Program-made: the position numbers and the translations under genes
Part shown: positions 16,133 through 23,085 of the stretch, one piece after another
How positions within the stretch are numbered: position 1 is the first letter of the stretch
Layout of the letters: every line of letters starts with the position of its first letter
The notes under the pieces: generated by a model
The model's database searches: none
The model's input: only the letters and a program-made list of their open reading frames with translations
Told to the model about the DNA's origin: nothing
NCBI GenBank assembly: GCA_947629755.1
Contig: CANREY010000016.1
Span: forward strand, 1-32,913
Origin: an uncultured Oscillospiraceae bacterium
GTDB lineage: Bacteria; Bacillota; Clostridia; Oscillospirales; Oscillospiraceae
DNA length: 32,913 nt
Direction: 5' to 3'

Positions 16133-17860
16133 ATGAAAAAGTCAAAGCTGATCTGCCTGCTTCTGGCGCTTGTTCTGTGCCTGAGCCTTGTTGCCTGCGG
16201 CGGCAACAACGACAGCACCAACCCGCCCAGCGGCAATGACAGCACCAACCCGCCCAGTGGGAACGACGGGACCAACCCCCCGGAGACCGGCGGCCAGGGC
16301 GAGACCGAGCCGACCGACAAGTACGCTTGGGAGCAGACATGGCCCGACGGACAGGTCATCACATGGCTGGTCCTGGACCAGAGCGCGTCCGCTGACTACT
16401 CCCGCTACATGGACCTGAAGGCGATCAACATGATCGAGGAGATGTTCCACGTGGACATTCAGTTCGAGGAGATCATCGGCAAGAAGGAGAACAAGGAAAA
16501 TTACCTGCTCCGCCTCACCGAGGATCCGCTCCCCGACGTCATCGGCTACAACAACGAGGAGAACTACGTTGGCGGTATCGTCGGCCTGTACAACGACGGC
16601 CTGATCATTGAGCTCAATGACATCATCGAGTCCAAGATGCCCCACCTTCAGGACATCTTCGCCGAGCACCCCCAGGTGGCTAAGGACATGAGCACCAACG
16701 ACGGCAAGTACCTCTACTTCCAGAGGATCAATCCTCTTGAGCAGCCCGGCGACTACTGGTCCTCCACCACCACGGGCCTTGTGATGCGCCAGAATTGGCT
16801 GGACGCCGTAGGCCTTGAGGTCCCCACCAACATGGACGAGTGGTACGAGGTCCTCACCGCGTTCAAGACCATGGACCCCAACGGCAACGGACAGTTCGAC
16901 GAGATCCCCTTCCACACCTCCGGCAGCGGCATCATGCTCTTTGAGGGCGCCTACGGGTTCCTCAGCGGCATCTATATCGACCCCGACACCGGCAAGGTGG
17001 ACTACGGCCAGAGGACCCAGAAGTACAAGGCCTATCTGGAGGAGATGAACAAGTGGTACACCGAGGGCCTTCTGGCCACCGATCTGGCGGCAGGCTCCGC
17101 TGACTACGAGGAGCTGGTGGCTCTGGACCAGGTGGGCTCCTGGAAGGGCAGCTCCAACAACAACACCAAGGGTTATATGGATACCCTGAGAGAGATGAAC
17201 CCCGACGAGGCGGTCACTCCTGTTCCCTGGCCCGCCACCGCTGACGGCACCGTCTATTCCGAGCGCGGCGTCTCCAGCAAGCAGAGGGGCACCGTGGTCA
17301 TCACCACCGACGGCGCCAAGGATCAGGCAAAGCTTGACGCTATCGCCACCGTTATGGACTACATGTTCTCTGAGGAGGGCTCAACGCTCCTGACCTGGGG
17401 CGAGGAGGGCGTTTCCTACACGGTCAACCCCGACGGGACAAAGAGCCTGACTGAGGAGGGCGCCGCACAGGTGGAGATCCCCAGCGGCGAGGTCCCCCAG
17501 ATGTATAAGCTCTACGGCAACGTCTCCGGCTATCTGCCCTCCTTCGGCAACTTCGATGTTGACCTTGCCTCCCGTGACGAGTGGTACAACAACTCCGCCA
17601 AGGTCTGGGCCGACGCCGACTTCAGTCTGGTCTATCCCAGCGCAATCGCGCTGACGGCTGAGCAGACCGAGGAGCTGGCCAAGTGGACCGGCAACAACAC
17701 CGAGCTCGACCAGTACATCGCCGACATGAAGACCAAGTTCATCACCGGCGAGGAGCCCCTGTCCAGCTTCGACACTTATGTCGCCAACCTTGAGAGAATG
17801 GGGATCCAGAACATCGTCGACATCTGGCAGACCGCCCTTGACGCGTACAACGCGAAATAA
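16133..17860 (+). CDS. Sugar ABC transporter solute-binding lipoprotein, partner of pair 2
   Basis: This 575-residue protein starts with a lipoprotein signal ending in LVAC (Cys22). A flexible linker with a GNDSTNPPS repeat (residues 25-52) follows, then a large type-1 binding fold (about 55-570) of the LplA/YtcQ/AlgQ class. D248-P-N-G-N-G-Q-F-D-E resembles the EF-hand-like calcium loop of AlgQ1/AlgQ2 alginate-binding proteins. The gene is last in the transport operon, behind two hairpins and an ideal AGGAGG, and uses a uniform, highly biased codon set, all consistent with high expression. It should capture an acidic oligosaccharide, perhaps a galacturonide, at the cell surface and deliver it to permease pair 2. 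Specificity is inferred from context. Confidence 0.92.
   Translation: MKKSKLICLLLALVLCLSLVACGGNNDSTNPPSGNDSTNPPSGNDGTNPPETGGQGETEPTDKYAWEQTWPDGQVITWLVLDQSASADYSRYMDLKAINMIEEMFHVDIQFEEIIGKKENKENYLLRLTEDPLPDVIGYNNEENYVGGIVGLYNDGLIIELNDIIESKMPHLQDIFAEHPQVAKDMSTNDGKYLYFQRINPLEQPGDYWSSTTTGLVMRQNWLDAVGLEVPTNMDEWYEVLTAFKTMDPNGNGQFDEIPFHTSGSGIMLFEGAYGFLSGIYIDPDTGKVDYGQRTQKYKAYLEEMNKWYTEGLLATDLAAGSADYEELVALDQVGSWKGSSNNNTKGYMDTLREMNPDEAVTPVPWPATADGTVYSERGVSSKQRGTVVITTDGAKDQAKLDAIATVMDYMFSEEGSTLLTWGEEGVSYTVNPDGTKSLTEEGAAQVEIPSGEVPQMYKLYGNVSGYLPSFGNFDVDLASRDEWYNNSAKVWADADFSLVYPSAIALTAEQTEELAKWTGNNTELDQYIADMKTKFITGEEPLSSFDTYVANLERMGIQNIVDIWQTALDAYNAK
16205..16285 (+). repeat. Tandem 27-bp repeat encoding the binding-protein linker
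   Basis: About three copies of a 27-bp unit encode GNDSTNPPS-like repeats just after the lipidated cysteine. Copy two (16232-16258) is nearly identical to the preceding copy, while the third (16259-16285) has drifted to GNDGTNPPE. The unit length keeps frame, so copy number can change linker length without breaking the gene. Confidence 0.8.
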
Positions 17861-17893
17861 GATCATCTGATAAAATCATCTGAATATTTGCAT

Positions 17894-17945
17894 GGAGGGG
17901 GGGTATCGGGGCCTATTATGTCCCCGGTACCCTCCCCCCCGTTTT
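17894..17945 (+). terminator. Strong intrinsic terminator of the transport operon
   Basis: The G-rich arm GGAGGGGGGGTATCGGGG (17894-17911) pairs with CCCC-GGTACCC-TCCCCCCC (17922-17940) through about 18 pairs including G-U wobbles, with a 10-nt loop and GTTTTA following. It is placed 33 bp after the binding-protein stop and cleanly separates the transport operon from the enzyme operon. Confidence 0.9.
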
Positions 17946-17963
17946 ACGCGTAACGCGGTCAAA
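17944..17963. promoter_or_regulatory. Candidate operator upstream of the enzyme operon
   Basis: A perfect 10-bp palindrome TTACGCGTAA (17944-17953) runs into GTAACGCGGTCAAA (17950-17963), which matches the minus-strand reading of the GH31 leader element at 11 of 14 positions. It lies about 25 bp upstream of the predicted -35 box, a usual place for an activator site. It partly overlaps the tail of the preceding terminator. Confidence 0.4.
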
Positions 17964-17987
17964 ACACGGCAGAAATAAATTAAGTAC

Positions 17988-18016
17988 TTGGCTTGGCCGC
18001 GGGACCGTGATATACT
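17988..18016 (+). promoter_or_regulatory. Extended -10 promoter of the enzyme operon
   Basis: The -35 box TTGGCT (17988-17993) is followed by a 17-nt spacer and -10 box TATACT (18011-18016). TG is one base before the -10 (TGATATACT), giving the extended -10 form. The transcription start is expected near 18023, about 28 nt before the GH105 ATG. The weak -35 together with an upstream operator candidate suggests activator dependence. Confidence 0.7.
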
Positions 18017-18050
18017 GGACGGGAAAGCACAAAGGAGAGGAGCCGCGAAT

Positions 18051-19181
18051 ATGGAGCTGGAGAAAATGGAACGGTATATCGGGCAGGTCTATTCCGACGA
18101 GAACAGACTCAAGGGCGACAAATGGAGCTACGACGACGCGTGCCTGCTGCTCGGCGCGATCCAGATGTACCGGGCGACCCGGAGAGAGGAATTCCGGGAG
18201 GTGGTCCTTCGGTACGCGGACCACTACGTGTCCGGCGCCGGGGATATTAGCACCTATAGGCCGGAGGACTTCAAGCTGGACGACATATTGGGCGGCAGGA
18301 TACTCCTTTTCGCGCTGGAGGAGACCGGCGAGCCCCGGTATCAGCACGCGGTGGAGGGCCTTCTTGACCAGCTTGAGCATCAGCCCAGGACAGGGGCGGG
18401 CAGCTACTGGCACAAGAAGATATACCCAAATCAGGTGTGGCTGGACGGACTTTTTATGGCTCAGCCCTTCAGAATGGCGTATGACACGAGATACGGCAAA
18501 AGGGACAAGTATATAGATATTCTGAATCAGTTCTATAACGCGCGCGACACATTGCGGGACCCGAAGACGGGGCTTTATCACCACGGGTATGACGAGTCCC
18601 GCGCCGTATTCTGGGCCGACCCGGTAACAGGCCGCTCTAAGAGCTTCTGGCTCCGGGGGATCGGCTGGTATCTGATGGCTCTGGTGGATACGGTGGAGGA
18701 GATGGACCGCAAGGTATACGACTGCATGAGACCGCTTCAGGATATTTACAAGGAGGCTATCCGCGGGCTCCTCACATACGCGGACAATAAGACGGGCCTA
18801 TTCTACCAGGTGGTGGACCGGCCGGACCTGGCGGGAAATTACATGGAGACCTCAGGCTCGGCAATGGTGGCGGCGTCCATTTTCAAGGCGTGCAGGCTCA
18901 GGCTTATCCTGATGGAGAAGTACCGGCCCGCCGCGGAGAAAATACTGGATACGCTGATCGGCGAGAGGCTCACGGAGAGGGACGGAAGGCTGGTGCTGAC
19001 GGGAACGTGTCAGGGGGCCGGGCTGGGCCCGCGGGAGGGCCGCCGGGACGGGAGCCCGGAATACTACCTCTCGGAGCCGGTACGCGACGATGACAACAAG
19101 GGGATAGGCGCGGCGGTCATGGCATATGCCCAGTATCTGTTGCTGAAAAAATGGGAGACCGGGGTGAGGTGGAAGGTATGA
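18051..19181 (+). CDS. GH105 unsaturated rhamnogalacturonyl/glucuronyl hydrolase (YteR/RhiN-like)
   Basis: This 376-residue protein has the alpha/alpha-barrel layout of family GH105, which removes the 4,5-unsaturated uronic acid left by pectate or rhamnogalacturonan lyases. The general acid is expected at Asp132 in VWLDGLFMAQP. Other family segments are SRAVFWADP, SFWLRGIGWY and SGSAMVAASIFKA. ATG 18051 is chosen because AAGGAGAGG lies 10 nt upstream and the predicted transcription start lies after the earlier in-frame GTG. No signal peptide is seen, so it is cytosolic. It is the first gene of the enzyme operon and overlaps the next by ATGA. Confidence 0.93.
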   Translation: MELEKMERYIGQVYSDENRLKGDKWSYDDACLLLGAIQMYRATRREEFREVVLRYADHYVSGAGDISTYRPEDFKLDDILGGRILLFALEETGEPRYQHAVEGLLDQLEHQPRTGAGSYWHKKIYPNQVWLDGLFMAQPFRMAYDTRYGKRDKYIDILNQFYNARDTLRDPKTGLYHHGYDESRAVFWADPVTGRSKSFWLRGIGWYLMALVDTVEEMDRKVYDCMRPLQDIYKEAIRGLLTYADNKTGLFYQVVDRPDLAGNYMETSGSAMVAASIFKACRLRLILMEKYRPAAEKILDTLIGERLTERDGRLVLTGTCQGAGLGPREGRRDGSPEYYLSEPVRDDDNKGIGAAVMAYAQYLLLKKWETGVRWKV

Positions 19182-20752
19182 AGCAAAATACTTTACCGGA
19201 GCTCCGGGTGTTGCATGTCACCGCGAGACTGGCGGTGCTCCAACTACCGGAGGCGGAGGCCGACTACGGCACGGAGGAATACGACATCTACGTGGACGGG
19301 GAGAAGCGCCTGACCACCGCAAAGACCGTGAAGTCCCTTTTCGGACTGAAGCCGGACACCGAGTACACGGTCCGGGCGGGGCGCGGGAGCGAGCTTACGC
19401 GGGAGGTGACGTTCAGGACCGAAAAGGAATTCGTCACCCTGAACGTGCGGGATTTCGGCGCCTTTGGCAACGGGATCACCGACGACACCCAGAGCGTCCA
19501 GGCGGCCATCATGACGTGCCCGCCCGGCGGGAGGGTATTTATCCCGGAGGGCGTATTCCCGGTGACCAACATCTTTTTGAAAAGCGGCCTCATATTGGAG
19601 CTGGGCGAGGGCGCGGTACTGAAGGGGATACCCGACAGGAACCGTATCCCCGTGCTTCCCGGACGCGTCGAAAGCTGGGACGAGGAGGACGAGTTCCTGC
19701 CCGCCGTGTGGGAGGGCGCGCCCATGGACTCCTACGCGGGACTGCTCACCGGAATGTACGCGGAGAACGTGACCATCTGCGGACAGGGGACCATCGACGG
19801 GTCCGCCAACTTTGAAAACTGGTGGAACGAGAAGCGGAACGCCGGCGAGCCGGCGCGGCCAAGGCTCATCTTTTTGAACCACTGCAGGGACGTGGTCATT
19901 CAGGGCGTCACGCTTAAGGACGCGCCGGCATGGAACATACACCTCTTCTTTTGCGAGCGCGTGAAGTGCCTTGACATGTGGATCACGGCGCCGTACCACT
20001 CCCACAACACCGACGGGCTGGTGCCGGAGTCCAGCGCTCAGGTGGAGGCGGCGGGCGTCCGCTTTTCCTCAGGCAACGACTGCGTATCCATAAAATCAGG
20101 CACGTTCTACATGGGGAAGGCATACCACACGCCCACGCGGGATATTTTCATACACCACTGTCTGATGGAGCGCGGACACGGCGGCGTCACCATCGGAAGC
20201 GAGATGGCCGGGAGCGTGGACAACGTACACATCACCGACTGCCGCTTCATCGCCACGGACAGGGGCCTTCGGGTCAAGACGAGGCGCGGCCGGGGCAGCG
20301 AGGCGTATATAGGCGGGATATGCTTCGATAACGTGAAAATGGACGGCGTCAAATCCGCATTCATCATCAACTGCTACTACTACTGCGGCGTGGACGGCCG
20401 GACGGAGTACGTGTACGCCAAAAAGCCCCTTCCCGTGGACGACCGCACCCCAAGGATCGGCACCGTGACCATCAGGAATGTGCGGTGCAAGGACTGCCAC
20501 ATGGTGGGCATATTCTTCTACGGACTGCCGGAGTCGAAGATAGAGAGCGTTCTCATGGAGAACGTCCGTATAGGGTTCGCCCGCAACGCCATCGGCGGAA
20601 GACCGGCGATGATGTCCGGCTGTGCCGTCACAAAGAAACAGGGCATCTTCATACGTAACGCGAAGAAGGTCATCTTCCGGGACGTGGAGCTCTCCGGGTA
20701 CATCGGGGAGCCTATCGACATAGAGGCCGTGGACCAGTGGGAGTGGACGTGA
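19178..20752 (+). CDS. GH28 polygalacturonase-family protein with N-terminal fibronectin-III-like domain
   Basis: This 524-residue protein carries a fibronectin-III-like domain (about 5-82, YDIYVDGEK and LKPDTEYTV), then the right-handed beta-helix of GH28, beginning at NVRDFGAFGNGITDDT. Active-site motifs are NTDG (Asp279), GND (Gly299-Asn300-Asp301), RGHGG (His334) and RVKT (Arg365-Lys367). GH28 normally has Asp-Asp at the second motif, so Asn300 is notable. No signal peptide is visible. Its ATG overlaps the GH105 stop (ATGA), so the two are coupled. An exo-acting galacturonidase or rhamnogalacturonan hydrolase acting on imported oligomers is likely; exact specificity is open. Confidence 0.9.
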   Translation: MKQNTLPELRVLHVTARLAVLQLPEAEADYGTEEYDIYVDGEKRLTTAKTVKSLFGLKPDTEYTVRAGRGSELTREVTFRTEKEFVTLNVRDFGAFGNGITDDTQSVQAAIMTCPPGGRVFIPEGVFPVTNIFLKSGLILELGEGAVLKGIPDRNRIPVLPGRVESWDEEDEFLPAVWEGAPMDSYAGLLTGMYAENVTICGQGTIDGSANFENWWNEKRNAGEPARPRLIFLNHCRDVVIQGVTLKDAPAWNIHLFFCERVKCLDMWITAPYHSHNTDGLVPESSAQVEAAGVRFSSGNDCVSIKSGTFYMGKAYHTPTRDIFIHHCLMERGHGGVTIGSEMAGSVDNVHITDCRFIATDRGLRVKTRRGRGSEAYIGGICFDNVKMDGVKSAFIINCYYYCGVDGRTEYVYAKKPLPVDDRTPRIGTVTIRNVRCKDCHMVGIFFYGLPESKIESVLMENVRIGFARNAIGGRPAMMSGCAVTKKQGIFIRNAKKVIFRDVELSGYIGEPIDIEAVDQWEWT

Positions 20753-20771
20753 TATAAGCATGGAGGATAAT

Positions 20772-21749
20772 ATGGATTTGGAAAGGCAACAGGACGTACT
20801 GCGGCTGACAGTGGGACGGGACTGCGAGTATACGACCGTATCGGACGCGGTCCGCTTCGCTCTGACGTGCCCGGAACGGCCGGTGGTGATACACGTGCGC
20901 CCCGGCGTCTATTACGAAAAGCCGGAGGTCCGGCGGGGCGATATGACTATCGAGGGCGAGGGCGCGGAGAGCACGGTCATCACCTACGACGACTACGCCA
21001 ACGCGATAATGCCCGACGGGGAGAAGCGCGGCACCTTTCGGAGCTATACACTTCTCGTCACGGGCTCACATGTGCGCCTGCGGGATCTGACGGTGGAAAA
21101 TTCCGCCGGACCGAGAGAGGGCAGCGGACAGTGCGTCGCCCTCTACGCGGAGGGGGACGACATTGTGGTGGAGCGGTGCCGGCTCATAGGGGCCCAGGAC
21201 ACGCTGTTCACCGGGCCGCTGCCACCGCGCGAGATCGAGAAGAACGGCTTTCGCGGGCCCACACAGTACGCCCCAAGGGTCAACGGGAGACAGTATTATT
21301 TTGACACCTACATATGCGGGACGGTGGACTTCATCTTTGGAAGCGCCACGGCGTATTTCAAAAACTGCACCGTCCATTCCATCTTGCGGCCCGGATACGT
21401 CACCGCGGCGTCCACCCCACAGGGGCAGAAGTACGGATACGTGTTCGAGAGCTGCCGGTTCACCGGGGACGTGCCGCCGGGGACAGTGTACCTTGGCAGG
21501 CCATGGAGGGAATACGCCAAAACGGTGATCCTACGCTCTTGGCTGGGGGAGCACATTCGCCCGGAGAAGTGGCACGACTGGAACAAGGAGGCGGCCCATA
21601 CATGCGCCTTCTACGCCGAATATGAAAATTACGGCCCCGGCGCCGCCGGCGCGGGAGTCCCCTGGGCCCACACTCTGACGGAGAAAGAGGCGGAGGAATA
21701 CACGCTGGAAAAGATAGGATACCCTGAGACATGGGACGGTCGATTTTAA
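20772..21749 (+). CDS. Pectin methylesterase (CE8)
   Basis: This 325-residue beta-helix protein removes methyl esters from galacturonic acid residues. All CE8 signatures are present: GAQDTLF (Gln142, Asp143), GTVDFIFG (Asp186, nucleophile) and LGRPWREY (Arg243, Trp245). No signal peptide or anchor is seen, so unlike most characterised pectinesterases it should be cytosolic and act on imported methylated oligosaccharides. ATG 20772 has GGAGG 5 nt upstream, whereas the in-frame ATG 20760 has no Shine-Dalgarno sequence. It sits between two GH28 genes, as expected if de-esterification must precede hydrolysis. Confidence 0.94.
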   Translation: MDLERQQDVLRLTVGRDCEYTTVSDAVRFALTCPERPVVIHVRPGVYYEKPEVRRGDMTIEGEGAESTVITYDDYANAIMPDGEKRGTFRSYTLLVTGSHVRLRDLTVENSAGPREGSGQCVALYAEGDDIVVERCRLIGAQDTLFTGPLPPREIEKNGFRGPTQYAPRVNGRQYYFDTYICGTVDFIFGSATAYFKNCTVHSILRPGYVTAASTPQGQKYGYVFESCRFTGDVPPGTVYLGRPWREYAKTVILRSWLGEHIRPEKWHDWNKEAAHTCAFYAEYENYGPGAAGAGVPWAHTLTEKEAEEYTLEKIGYPETWDGRF

Positions 21750-21763
21750 CGGAGGGACGACAG

Positions 21764-23062
21764 GTGGAAGGAATTTTAAATATCCGTGAATTTGCCGGGC
21801 TTTCCCGCGAGGGCGCGGACTGGACGGAGGCTTTTCGGGCGGCGGTGGACAGAGCATGGGCAGAGGGCGGAGGCGTGATCTTCGTCCCGGCGGGAAAATA
21901 TCCCAGCGGCTCCATAAGGCTCCGTAGCAGGATCACGCTATATCTGGGCTCCGGCGCGCAGATCGTGTTCAAGGACGACCCGGAGGAGTACGGGACGCTC
22001 CCGGAGGCGGCGGGGACGGAGGGCCACGCAGGCTGTACGCACTGTGTGTACGCCTGGCGGGAGGAGTATGTCTCGGTGAAGGGCGACGGGGTGCTCAACG
22101 GGAACGGCGCTGCCTGGTGGAGGGCGGTTCGGGAGAAGCGAGAGCTCAAGAAGGGGCGGCCGAACCTCATATGCTTCCGGGAGTGCGCCCATGTGCGGGT
22201 GGAGGGCGTGACGCTCATAAATTCCCCGTCCTGGACGGTCCACCCCCTGCTGTGCACCGACGTCACCGTGGAGGGCGTGACCATACGCAACCCGGCGGAT
22301 TCCCCCAACACCGACGGCATCAACCCGGAGGGGTGCTCAAACGTGCGTATACTGGGCTGTCAGGTGGACGTGGGGGACGACTGCGTCACCCTGAAATCCG
22401 GCACCGAGAACAGCGCGGAGAGGCGGCCCTGCGAGAACATAACCGTGGCAAACTGCACACTGCTCCACGGACACGGGGGACTGGTCATCGGGAGTGAGAT
22501 GAGCGGGGACGTGCGCAATGTCACCGTCTCCAATTGCGTGTTCCAGGATACGGACAGAGGTATCCGGGTAAAGACCAGACGCCGCCGCGGCGGCGTGGTG
22601 GAGAACATACATCTTGGCAACATCGTCATGGACCGGGTGATGTGCCCCTTTGTGTTCAATATGTATTATAGCTGCGGCGAGGACGGAAAGCGGCAGTACG
22701 TGGGGGACAAGGCGGCCCACCCGGTGGACGACGGCACGCCGTGCCTTCGGAATTTCCGCATCAGCGACGTGACGGTCACGGGCGCCGGCGCGGCGGCGGG
22801 GTTCATCTATGGCCTGCCGGAGCGGCCCGTCACCGGCGTGACGCTCTCTCACGTGAGCGTGACAATGGACCCGGCAGGTGAGCCGGGGAAGCCCGCCATG
22901 ATGGAGGGGCTTGAGAAAATGAAGTGCGCCGGATTTTTTATACGGAACGCAAGGGACATCGTCTTTGACCATGTACGCTTTGAGAACGTGGAGGGAAAGA
23001 CCGTCGACACGGACGAAACGGTGCAGATGAGCGGCACGGTCCTCCGGGGCGACGGCGAGTGA
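21764..23062 (+). CDS. GH28 polygalacturonase-family protein
   Basis: This 432-residue GH28 beta-helix enzyme has a full set of catalytic motifs: NTDG (Asp184), GDDC (Asp205, Asp206), GHGG (His237) and RVKT (Arg268-Lys270). It lacks a signal peptide, so it should hydrolyse galacturonides in the cytosol. GTG 21764 is chosen because GGAGGG lies 7 nt upstream; an upstream ATG at 21731 overlaps the CE8 gene and lacks a Shine-Dalgarno sequence. It is distantly related to the GH28 at 19178 but lacks the fibronectin domain and keeps the Asp-Asp pair. Confidence 0.93.
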   Translation: MEGILNIREFAGLSREGADWTEAFRAAVDRAWAEGGGVIFVPAGKYPSGSIRLRSRITLYLGSGAQIVFKDDPEEYGTLPEAAGTEGHAGCTHCVYAWREEYVSVKGDGVLNGNGAAWWRAVREKRELKKGRPNLICFRECAHVRVEGVTLINSPSWTVHPLLCTDVTVEGVTIRNPADSPNTDGINPEGCSNVRILGCQVDVGDDCVTLKSGTENSAERRPCENITVANCTLLHGHGGLVIGSEMSGDVRNVTVSNCVFQDTDRGIRVKTRRRRGGVVENIHLGNIVMDRVMCPFVFNMYYSCGEDGKRQYVGDKAAHPVDDGTPCLRNFRISDVTVTGAGAAAGFIYGLPERPVTGVTLSHVSVTMDPAGEPGKPAMMEGLEKMKCAGFFIRNARDIVFDHVRFENVEGKTVDTDETVQMSGTVLRGDGE

Positions 23063-23085
23063 CACAGGAAAGGCGGTTTGGAGAG

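Noticed and set aside
19151-19177. Upstream ATG of the first GH28
   Set aside because: No Shine-Dalgarno sequence precedes it; the ATGA-coupled ATG at 19178 is better supported.
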